Source: an uncultured Centipeda sp. | Lineage (GTDB): Bacteria; Bacillota; Negativicutes; Selenomonadales; Selenomonadaceae | Assembly (NCBI GenBank): GCA_905372865.1 | Contig: CAJPQT010000015.1 | Coordinates: forward strand, 1-64,000 | Direction of reading: 5' to 3' | Length of the DNA stretch: 64,000 bases | Shown here: positions 41,250 through 49,126 of the stretch, piece by piece | Layout: every line of letters begins with the position of its first letter | Numbering within the stretch: position 1 is the first letter of the stretch | The notes under the pieces: model-generated | The model's database searches: none | What the model was told of the DNA's origin: nothing | The model's input: the letters and a program-made list of their open reading frames with translations, nothing else | Translations under genes and position numbers: made by a program

Positions 41250-42488
41250 ATGCGAATCTGTATGTTGACGAGCTTTTTTCTTCCGACCATTGGCGGTGTT
41301 GAGGCTCATGTATATCATTTAACAAAATGCCTACAAAAAATGGGGCATGAAGTTGTTGTAGTGCATACCTGTTTTGATCTTCAACCTGCAGATGGTGTTC
41401 GTTATACATGTGAATTACTAGACGGTATAGAGATCCATCGCATATATATAACTGAAGCAAAATTGCCGATTCGCGGACGGTTTATGTCGGCTAATTTAAT
41501 AAGCTATGTTAATGGGTTTTTACGAAAAATTAAACCCATGGCTTGTAGTCAAGAAATTTCTGCATATATCCTCCGTTTACATAAAGAAAAGAAGTTTGAT
41601 TTAGTACATCAGCATGATTTCATTTCAAATATTTTTACTACAAAAAGATTATCACGACACCTTCCTATTGTTTTGACGAATCACACTGGAGAATTTCTGC
41701 TTTTAAAACGATACACTGTACTATCGCCAATATTGAAGTTTTTGCTATGTCATGTTGATTTTTTGATTGGCCCCAGTAAGGAATTGTGTGAGGTTAATTT
41801 TTTACAGAAAAGAAATCGGGTAGCATATATTGAAAATGGTGTTGATATAGAAACATTCATACCAAAAGAACAGGAAGAGATCGAGACTTTGCGGATATGC
41901 ATGGGGTATACCGAAGGTATTCCGCTTGTTTTGTGTGCACGTCGTTGGGCTCCGACAAAAGGTGTAATTTACATGGTAAAAGCAATAAAGCTTGTTTTAG
42001 AAAAGTATCCGCGCGTACATTTTTTGATCTCAGGAAACGAGTACTATGGCTATCCTGAGTATAGAAATGAAATACTAGCGATTTTACATGAGGATGGTGT
42101 AGCAGGTGCAGTTTCTTTGTTAGGGGATATCCCGCATGCAGACATGTCAACCTTTTATCAAATATCGGATATTGTGGTGTTGCCATCTTTGATGGAGGCT
42201 ACGAGTTTGTCAGGGCTAGAAGCCATGAGCTGTGGTAAAGCTTTGTTGGGGACAAATGTGGGAGGCATACCGGAAATTATCGAAGATGGGCGCAGCGGCT
42301 ATCTCGTACCCGCTGGTGATTCGGAGGCTCTGGCTGATACATTAGTCAAGATGCTAAATGATATGGGGAAGGTTAGAGCGATGGGGCAGCGAGGAAGAAC
42401 ACTTGCTGAGGAAAAGTTTTCTTGGAACAGCGTTGCCGAGAAAACTTTGGAGATTTACATGAAGGTATGCAAGCAGCATAAGATTTGA
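41250..42488 (+). CDS. glycosyltransferase family 4
   Basis: A 412-residue GT-B glycosyltransferase. FFLPTIGGVEAHVYHLTKCL is the N-terminal acceptor-domain start; LCARRWAPTKGVIYMVKAI, VLPSLMEATSLSGLEAMSCG and GGIPEIIEDGRSGYLV form the C-terminal donor-binding domain with the E-x7-E motif. The sugar is unknown. From this gene on the base composition is much more A/T-rich than the backbone, suggesting acquisition from elsewhere. Start at the ATG at 41250 with GAGG ahead. Confidence 0.88.
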   Translation: MRICMLTSFFLPTIGGVEAHVYHLTKCLQKMGHEVVVVHTCFDLQPADGVRYTCELLDGIEIHRIYITEAKLPIRGRFMSANLISYVNGFLRKIKPMACSQEISAYILRLHKEKKFDLVHQHDFISNIFTTKRLSRHLPIVLTNHTGEFLLLKRYTVLSPILKFLLCHVDFLIGPSKELCEVNFLQKRNRVAYIENGVDIETFIPKEQEEIETLRICMGYTEGIPLVLCARRWAPTKGVIYMVKAIKLVLEKYPRVHFLISGNEYYGYPEYRNEILAILHEDGVAGAVSLLGDIPHADMSTFYQISDIVVLPSLMEATSLSGLEAMSCGKALLGTNVGGIPEIIEDGRSGYLVPAGDSEALADTLVKMLNDMGKVRAMGQRGRTLAEEKFSWNSVAEKTLEIYMKVCKQHKI

Positions 42489-42542
42489 ATAAATGGACTA
42501 TACCGCTTTGCTAACTGGTGGAATTTACGATCGGAGTCTTCT

Positions 42543-43877
42543 ATGATATTTAGCTTCGACAAAATAGAGCTACTGGATGGTGTATTTCGCTTTAGCATAG
42601 AATTTATCCTTATAGATCTCCTTTTGCTGGGGCATTTTTTTTATGATTGGTATCGAAACTGGAAAGCTACAGGGATTAAGCTTGATTATTGGCATGTTTT
42701 TTGCGTGCAGAGCATTGTTATTCCTGTTTTGCTTTTCTACCCGCTGTCCGCATCCTATATCAATTATATATCAACGGGACAGGATATTCTTTATCTTGCT
42801 TCGTATGTCGATGATGCATTTTTTATCTCTATATGTGGATATATCACAATGTTAGTAGGGCGTTGGTTTGCGGATCATGCTCGTGGATCGTGCACCGGGC
42901 GATGTGTTGCCGATTTTTTTTATCAAAATTTCCAATCCGGCATATTCTATAGGGTGATCGCCCTGTGCGCTGTTCTTGCATCAGCCTTCATGTGTATGCT
43001 GACATACAGTTATCCCGATTATATATTCAACCTTCGAGAAATTTATTTTTGGGTTCCTCAATGGCGCCCTGTCTTAAATTTTATTATGGCCATTTTATCA
43101 CATGGAATTCCCTTTTTCATGCTCTATTTTTTGCTGCATCATAACAAAAGCAGCCTTCTGTTCGTCGGTTTTTTTATGGCTACAGCGCTTTTACAGGGAA
43201 ATAGAGGCCCCATGCTTTTACCCTTGCTTCTGGTGGGGATTTTATATGCATACTTCCATTCAAGCAAAATTCGCCTGCGCTATATATTTCTTTCCGTTGT
43301 TTTTTTGCTTGTATCCGGAATTGCTTTGACAGCTTTGCGGACAGGGCGCTTGGAAGGCGGAGAGGTATCGGTTGCGACCATTTTTTTCTCAGAATTGCTA
43401 TTTGGCAACACCTTTTCGGATCTCCGGGATTTTGCTTGGGTTTTAAGCGGATTTGATGATCAATTTTTGCTGGGAAAAACCTACTTGTCGGGTCTCTTAG
43501 CCTTCCTGCCGAGTGACCTGTTGGATTTTCGGAAACTCTACGGCTTGGGGGTTATGACGAATCACTTTGCGGGAATTACCTTTGAGCACTTTGGTCTGCG
43601 TACGGGTATTTTCGGAGAAAGCTATTTAAACTTTGGTTTTTTTGGTGTGATAGTTTGTGGTATGGTATTGGGAGGATTTCTGCAAGCGCTGAATCGTGAA
43701 TTGGAGCAATGTGTAGCAACGAGAAAAGACATGTTGTATGCATACAGTGAATTGCTAACTTTTTCCGTGGTTGCTACATTTATTACTACGAGTTCGGGGA
43801 TGTTTATTATATATTCGATTTTTGCAGTTCATATCTTATCAAGAATTCTTCGGTGTTTTACGATCAAATCACAGTGA
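42543..43877 (+). CDS. repeat-unit polymerase (Wzy-like) membrane protein
   Basis: A 444-residue protein with about ten to twelve membrane helices. A larger hydrophilic loop near residues 255-360 holds LRTGRLEGGE and FGLRTGIFGESYLNFGFFG, the kind of segment present in O-antigen polymerases of the oligosaccharide repeat unit class. No catalytic motif is strict in Wzy, so assignment rests on topology and position between glycosyltransferases in a locus that also encodes Wzx and Wzz. A/T-rich. Confidence 0.75.
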   Translation: MIFSFDKIELLDGVFRFSIEFILIDLLLLGHFFYDWYRNWKATGIKLDYWHVFCVQSIVIPVLLFYPLSASYINYISTGQDILYLASYVDDAFFISICGYITMLVGRWFADHARGSCTGRCVADFFYQNFQSGIFYRVIALCAVLASAFMCMLTYSYPDYIFNLREIYFWVPQWRPVLNFIMAILSHGIPFFMLYFLLHHNKSSLLFVGFFMATALLQGNRGPMLLPLLLVGILYAYFHSSKIRLRYIFLSVVFLLVSGIALTALRTGRLEGGEVSVATIFFSELLFGNTFSDLRDFAWVLSGFDDQFLLGKTYLSGLLAFLPSDLLDFRKLYGLGVMTNHFAGITFEHFGLRTGIFGESYLNFGFFGVIVCGMVLGGFLQALNRELEQCVATRKDMLYAYSELLTFSVVATFITTSSGMFIIYSIFAVHILSRILRCFTIKSQ

Positions 43878-43895
43878 TGAAGGGATAATGGTTTT

Positions 43896-45116
43896 ATGCG
43901 ATATCCGGTAGTTCGCAATCGATTTTTACGCTGCTATTTATTTCTTTGGGATGTCATTTATTTTGTCTGTTCAAAATGCTTCCCTAGGAAGAACGCTGTT
44001 TTCGGCGACCGTAGTTTGCCAAATCATTGCAAGCGGATTCTCTTACGCAACCCTGCAGCATTGGGTGATGTTCTCTATACATTGCGTATTGCAGCAACTT
44101 TGAAAAAGAACTATCCGGATATAGAAATTGGTGTCTTGGTGGGCAGCTGGGCAAAAGGATTGGCCGCACTCTCACCGGATATCAGCTATGTACATTTCGA
44201 GGATCACTGGGCTGTAACCCGCAGCCGCAAGCATATACTGTATCGCTTTTGGAATTGGCTCTGTACACGTCCACATTTGCTGAAAGATATTCGAGAGAAG
44301 CACTATGATTTGGCGGTAGACTTGTACTACTATTTCCCATCTAGTACGTGCCTTTTTTGGCAAGCTGGAATTCGTAGCCGTGTGGGGTATGATTCTAACG
44401 GTGGAGATGCGCTTTTGACACATGTTTTGCATTGGCAGATTTTAAATCAACATAATGTTGAATATCAAGCCGCGTTACTGGAGAATATCGGGTTTTCCAT
44501 GAAGGGGCTGCAAAAAAGCAAAATAAATATTCGGTTTCTTGATTCGGATGATGCTTTGTTAGCACAATACGGGCTGGTTGGGCGGGAGTATGTTGTGCTG
44601 CATGTGGGGACAGGAGAGAAAATTAAAGAGTGGGATTTGCGGTATTGGAAAAAAATGGCGATAGCTCTGGCGAATAGGGGATATACTATATGTTTTACAG
44701 GTCAGGGGAAACATGAAGAAGAGCTTATACAAGAGGTGGCCGAGTGTTTACAAGTACCATGGATGTCTTTATGCAACAAATTGTCTTTGCGGGAGTTTTT
44801 TCAAGTTATAAAGAATGCAGCTGCTTTGATTGGGGTAGACTCTTTTGCTAACCATATAGCTGCTATGTATCAGATGCCACAGATAGCTATTATGCATGGG
44901 GCAGCTAATCAATATCATTGGCAGCCGTATAATAACCCGAATTGTAAAGTGTTGCGGAGAAAGATGGATTGTTCACCGTGTTATTTTACAAAACTATGCC
45001 AACGAAATAATGAATGCATGGACATTCCTCTGGAGGATGTTTTACATGCGGTAAATGACTTATTCCATATATCATGTAGTGCGGAAATGACATTAAGTCC
45101 CAATAAGGAAGTGTGA
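43896..45116 (+). CDS. glycosyltransferase family 9 (heptosyltransferase-like), copy 1
   Basis: A 406-residue GT9 protein. RILLRNPAALGDVLYTLRIAA is the N-terminal signature (the GD pair of heptosyltransferases); VVLHVGTGEKIKEWDLRYWKKMA, LCNKLSLREFFQVIKNAAALIGVDSFANHIAAM and MHGAANQYHWQPY make up the donor-binding C-terminal half. The related gene downstream matches it along its length. The family moves ADP-heptose or other NDP-sugars; this locus has no heptose synthesis genes, so a different sugar is likely. A/T-rich. Confidence 0.85.
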   Translation: MRYPVVRNRFLRCYLFLWDVIYFVCSKCFPRKNAVFGDRSLPNHCKRILLRNPAALGDVLYTLRIAATLKKNYPDIEIGVLVGSWAKGLAALSPDISYVHFEDHWAVTRSRKHILYRFWNWLCTRPHLLKDIREKHYDLAVDLYYYFPSSTCLFWQAGIRSRVGYDSNGGDALLTHVLHWQILNQHNVEYQAALLENIGFSMKGLQKSKINIRFLDSDDALLAQYGLVGREYVVLHVGTGEKIKEWDLRYWKKMAIALANRGYTICFTGQGKHEEELIQEVAECLQVPWMSLCNKLSLREFFQVIKNAAALIGVDSFANHIAAMYQMPQIAIMHGAANQYHWQPYNNPNCKVLRRKMDCSPCYFTKLCQRNNECMDIPLEDVLHAVNDLFHISCSAEMTLSPNKEV

Positions 45117-45119
45117 GGG

Positions 45120-46310
45120 ATGCTTTTACAATACCCGACGGTACATTATCGTTTATTGCGATGGTATCTATTTATTAAAGATATATTTTTCTTGTGCTGT
45201 ATAAAGCTGGTTGGTGAAAGGAAAACCGATCAAGCAGCCTCGACAGTTACCCCAAAACGTGTTTTATTACGTAATCCCGCCGCACTTGGGGATATATTCT
45301 ACACGCTGCGTTTAGCGGCAGCGTTAAAGAGGAATCATAAAAATCTCGAAATAGGATTATTGGTAGGCAGTTGGACCAAACAACTTGTACAACTTTCCCC
45401 GGATATCGACTATATTCATTTTGAAGATCACTGGCTTTTGCCGCGTGGTAATAAAGGTTTGCTGGTGCGGGTATGGGATTGGTTTAAGGCACGACCGCAT
45501 GTCGTACAAAAAATTCGTGCGAAGCATTACGATATAGCATTTGATTTGTTTTATCGATTTCCGTCGGGAGCGTTCCTTTTCTGGCAGGCGCAGATTCCAA
45601 GGCGTATAGGTTATGATTCAAATGGTGGTACATGTCTTTTGACGCAGAGCGTGCATTACGAACTGCTCCGGCAGCACAATGTCGAATATCAGGCGGCTCT
45701 TTTGAAGGCTGCCGGATTTTCCTCGGATGGACTCGAAACAATAATCCCGGACTTCCTATTTGAACGAGATGATGAGGATGTTCTTGCATGTTGTCACCTA
45801 ACGAAGCAGGAATATATTGTCTTGCACATTGGAACAAGCGCACCGACCCGTGAATGGTCTCGTGAGCGTTGGATTGCATTAGCACAGTTCTTAGAGGATA
45901 AGGGGCTGCAACTCTGCTTTACAGGAAAAGGTAAGCGGGAAGCACAATTGATCACATATGTGACAAGGCATCTGAAAGGAAAATTTTGCTCTCTTTGTGA
46001 TGGGCTGGATATAGCGGAGTTGTTTCAGGTGATTCGCAATGCGCGTATGCTTATAGGAGTGGAGTCTTTTGCGGGACATATTGCAGCTCTGTATCAAGTA
46101 CCACAGGTATCTATTATGCACGGAGCCAGTAATCAGTATCACTGGCAGCCCTACCACAATGCGAATAGCAAAGTCATCCGTCGTGCGTTGGATTGTGCGC
46201 CATGTTATGCACCACGCAACTGCCAAAACGGGAACGTGTGTATGGATATATCCTTAGAAGATGTAATTGAAGCTGTTGAAAGTGTTTTAAGAAATGAAGC
46301 GGCTAGGTGA
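45120..46310 (+). CDS. glycosyltransferase family 9 (heptosyltransferase-like), copy 2
   Basis: A 396-residue paralogue of the preceding protein, three bases after it. RVLLRNPAALGDIFYTLRLAA, VLHIGTSAPTREWSRERW, LIGVESFAGHIAALYQ and MHGASNQYHWQPY correspond block for block with copy 1, as does the terminal cysteine-rich segment DCAPCYAPRNCQNGNVCMD (DCSPCYFTKLCQRNNECMD in copy 1). Tandem duplication is clear. The two may add related residues in succession. Ends overlapping a possible GTG start of the next gene. Confidence 0.85.
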   Translation: MLLQYPTVHYRLLRWYLFIKDIFFLCCIKLVGERKTDQAASTVTPKRVLLRNPAALGDIFYTLRLAAALKRNHKNLEIGLLVGSWTKQLVQLSPDIDYIHFEDHWLLPRGNKGLLVRVWDWFKARPHVVQKIRAKHYDIAFDLFYRFPSGAFLFWQAQIPRRIGYDSNGGTCLLTQSVHYELLRQHNVEYQAALLKAAGFSSDGLETIIPDFLFERDDEDVLACCHLTKQEYIVLHIGTSAPTREWSRERWIALAQFLEDKGLQLCFTGKGKREAQLITYVTRHLKGKFCSLCDGLDIAELFQVIRNARMLIGVESFAGHIAALYQVPQVSIMHGASNQYHWQPYHNANSKVIRRALDCAPCYAPRNCQNGNVCMDISLEDVIEAVESVLRNEAAR

Positions 46311-46315
46311 ATGGA

Positions 46316-47404
46316 ATGAAAACGTGGGTATTTTATAAAACAGCATTATACGAGTATTTGCAGAAGAAGGTACAGAAATACCCGGGAATATATTATTTAC
46401 AACGAGTATGGCGATATCGCAAGGATGCAGATTTTGTCTCACAAGTAATGAATCTTAATCATGATCCAAACATCTTACAAATAAAAGCATTTGGCGACAA
46501 AAATTCGGATAAGAATATTTATTTAATAGCTTTAGATGGCCATATGGAAAAGGGGCTGGGAGGTTATTTGCGCCAAACGTTGTACGCACTGGCGGAGGCA
46601 GATCGGCTTGGTTTTTTACCTGCGGTGATTTATTGCCCCAAGGGATGCCTATATGCAGAAAAGGGGCAGATACATGGAACTAAAAATCCGTTTGAGTACT
46701 ATTTTGAACCAACCTGTAATATCCAATTAGAAGATGTGTATCAAAGCCGCTATGTTTTTTTGTTTAATCCTGCACATGAGCTGCGAATTGAATATGATTT
46801 GGGCAATTTAAATCCTCATATGGCGGAAGGTTATATTGTTAATGAGGCATATTTGTATCGATTAGCACTTGTTTTTAAGAAGTATATTCGCTTGAATGAT
46901 ACTGTAAGGGAAAAAATAAGTGAAGATATGAGAGCCCTATGTCCTGTCGATTGGCATTCGAAAAAAATATTGGGTGTTCATGTTCGTGGTACGGACTATG
47001 CACTGAACTGGAAAAATCATCCGAACATGGTTTCGGCAGATGAGTTTATTGCAGCGATTGACGAGGCTTTAGAACAACATGAAGTTGACTATATTTTTTT
47101 AGCAACAGATGATAAAAGAAGATTAGAGAAAATTAAAAAACGTTATGGCGATAAGTTACTTTACTATAAAGATGTTCAAAGAGGGGGAAAGGAATTAAAT
47201 ATAGCTGTTGAAAAGAATAATCGACCTTTGCATCGTTATTTAAGTGGTTTTGAAATCCTTCGGGATATGTATACGCTGGCAAGCTGCAATAGTTTGCTTT
47301 GCGGTATATCACAGGTTACTATTTTAACTCGTATCATCCGTTTGAGTAGAGGCACACCGTATGAGTTCCTTAAAGTCTTGGATAACGGTATATATAAAGG
47401 CTAA
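46316..47404 (+). CDS. fucosyltransferase-like protein (HxRGTD type)
   Basis: A 362-residue protein. The central GVHVRGTDYALNW fits the donor-binding HxRxxD motif of alpha-1,2/alpha-1,6-fucosyltransferases and NodZ, and YIFLATDDKRRLEKI and CNSLLCGISQVTILTR follow at the expected distance. Because gmd and fcl for GDP-L-fucose lie in the same locus, transfer of fucose (or a related GDP-sugar) is a fair inference. Start at the ATG at 46316 or at the GTG at 46307, which overlaps the previous stop. A/T-rich. Confidence 0.7.
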   Translation: MKTWVFYKTALYEYLQKKVQKYPGIYYLQRVWRYRKDADFVSQVMNLNHDPNILQIKAFGDKNSDKNIYLIALDGHMEKGLGGYLRQTLYALAEADRLGFLPAVIYCPKGCLYAEKGQIHGTKNPFEYYFEPTCNIQLEDVYQSRYVFLFNPAHELRIEYDLGNLNPHMAEGYIVNEAYLYRLALVFKKYIRLNDTVREKISEDMRALCPVDWHSKKILGVHVRGTDYALNWKNHPNMVSADEFIAAIDEALEQHEVDYIFLATDDKRRLEKIKKRYGDKLLYYKDVQRGGKELNIAVEKNNRPLHRYLSGFEILRDMYTLASCNSLLCGISQVTILTRIIRLSRGTPYEFLKVLDNGIYKG

Positions 47405-47407
47405 TGT

Positions 47408-48955
47408 ATGAGGGTAGCAAATGTACTGCGCAACAGTGCGTATTCTATGACGCTCTATGTTGTTCTTGCTGTTCTTGGCGTCCTCATTCGCCAGGCGTTT
47501 ACCCAACATCTGCCGGTTGAGCTGCTAGGGCTCGAAGGTCTGTTCACAAACGTTATATCGTTGCTATCGTTAGCAGAACTTGGCGTCAGTACGGTCATCA
47601 GCTATGGGCTTTACCGCGAAATTGCGAACAAGAATGAAGCCGAAGTCAATATGCTGATGAGCATTTATCGCTATATCTATCTCCTGATAGGGGCGTTTGT
47701 TGCGCTTGTTGGTTCTATACTTTTCTTTTTTCTGCCGTGGATTGTACGGGACAATAGTATAGAATGGCATTATGTCCAACTCGTATATGTCATTCAGATT
47801 TGTACGGTTCTTAGCACCTATTTTTTGGCATATCGGCGCACACTGTTTACGGCAGATCAAAAGGATTTTATTTGTATACGAATCGATCTCATTTGTTCCT
47901 TGACGGCGAACCTGTTGAAATTTGCTGCGATCGTTATATGGCAAAGCTATACGATGTATGCGTTGACGGCGTTGGGGTTCAATCTCCTTGCGAATATCAT
48001 CATTTCGCGTCGGCTTGGCAAAGAGTATCCCTTTTTGCATACGGTCAAAGTTACAATACAGGATATGAGACAGAGAAAGTTTTTTGTGGATATGAAAAAC
48101 TTCCTCATACATAAGCTATCCTATATTATTTACAGCGGTACGGATGCTATTATCATTTCGTCTGTGCTAGGATTGCGGATTGCCGGCTTGGTATCGAACT
48201 ATGTGCTGATTTGTGACGGCGTGTATAAGCTCCTGTATAAACTTTTGCAGGGAATTATTCCTACCGTCGCGAATTTAGTCTATACGGACGATAGAGAAAA
48301 AAGCTACCGTGTCTATCGTATGCTTGATTTTATGTACTTCCTTATGGGGGGGTATATTGCCTGTATTTACTTTACGGTGCTCCAGCCGTTTATGGTGCTG
48401 TTTTTTGGGAATGACTTCTTGTTGGAACGCCCGTATGTAACTGCATTGGCAATGAATGTTTTTCTTGGAATGCAGTTTGAAAATGCCTATAACTTTCGCA
48501 GTACACACGGTGTTTTTGAAAATGACCGTATCTATATGATGCTGTCTGCAGCAGTGAATCTCGTCCTATCGATTGTACTTGTGCACTACTGGGGCGTTGT
48601 TGGTATTATGATTGGTACGATTGCGGGGCTTGGCTTCATTGTCTATGGACGCGTGCAGTTCGTATTCCGCGTGATATTTCGGCGTAGTATGGTTTCCTAT
48701 TGGTGTAGCCACGCATGGTGGAGTCTTGTGGTTGTTGCTGAAATATGGCTCATTGACTTTTTGTTAAGATCGCCGATGTTCTCGACAACATATATGGGCT
48801 TGATTGGAAAATGCGTGTTAGCAGCTGTTTTAATGGCGGGAATGCAGTTCATTATATTTCGTCGAAGTGAGGAACTTCAAGCTGTTTACATATATGCGGC
48901 TAAAGCGCTATATATTATATGGACAAAGGCAAAAAATAAAGGGGGGGCGATTTAG
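47408..48955 (+). CDS. oligosaccharide flippase (Wzx/MATE-like)
   Basis: A 515-residue protein with about twelve to fourteen membrane helices. It starts NVLRNSAYSMTLYVVLAVLG, then GLEGLFTNVISLLSLAELGVSTVISYGLY, a signature of the polysaccharide-transport branch of the MOP superfamily. It would flip undecaprenyl-linked repeat units across the inner membrane for Wzy. Position after the transferases is usual. It is the last export gene; after about 170 bases comes a SIR2-type gene that does not belong to polysaccharide synthesis. Confidence 0.88.
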   Translation: MRVANVLRNSAYSMTLYVVLAVLGVLIRQAFTQHLPVELLGLEGLFTNVISLLSLAELGVSTVISYGLYREIANKNEAEVNMLMSIYRYIYLLIGAFVALVGSILFFFLPWIVRDNSIEWHYVQLVYVIQICTVLSTYFLAYRRTLFTADQKDFICIRIDLICSLTANLLKFAAIVIWQSYTMYALTALGFNLLANIIISRRLGKEYPFLHTVKVTIQDMRQRKFFVDMKNFLIHKLSYIIYSGTDAIIISSVLGLRIAGLVSNYVLICDGVYKLLYKLLQGIIPTVANLVYTDDREKSYRVYRMLDFMYFLMGGYIACIYFTVLQPFMVLFFGNDFLLERPYVTALAMNVFLGMQFENAYNFRSTHGVFENDRIYMMLSAAVNLVLSIVLVHYWGVVGIMIGTIAGLGFIVYGRVQFVFRVIFRRSMVSYWCSHAWWSLVVVAEIWLIDFLLRSPMFSTTYMGLIGKCVLAAVLMAGMQFIIFRRSEELQAVYIYAAKALYIIWTKAKNKGGAI

Positions 48956-49126
48956 CGGTGAGACGCAGTTCCAAAGGAAGATGAAGGAAGATGGACTAAT
49001 GAGTAAACATGAAATGCAGACGAAGATGGTGACTTGCGGAATATACTGTAGTTTAGGGGCTTGATAGAAGATTGGAGAAACGAGAAGAACAGATGTGTAG
49101 TTGATTTTGATAGGAGCGGAAGGACA

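Noticed and set aside
48867..49064. Short open frame between the flippase and SIR2 genes (with a possible 21-codon ORF at its end)
   Set aside because: It overlaps the flippase end in another frame; the small peptide has no ribosome binding site or likeness to known peptides.
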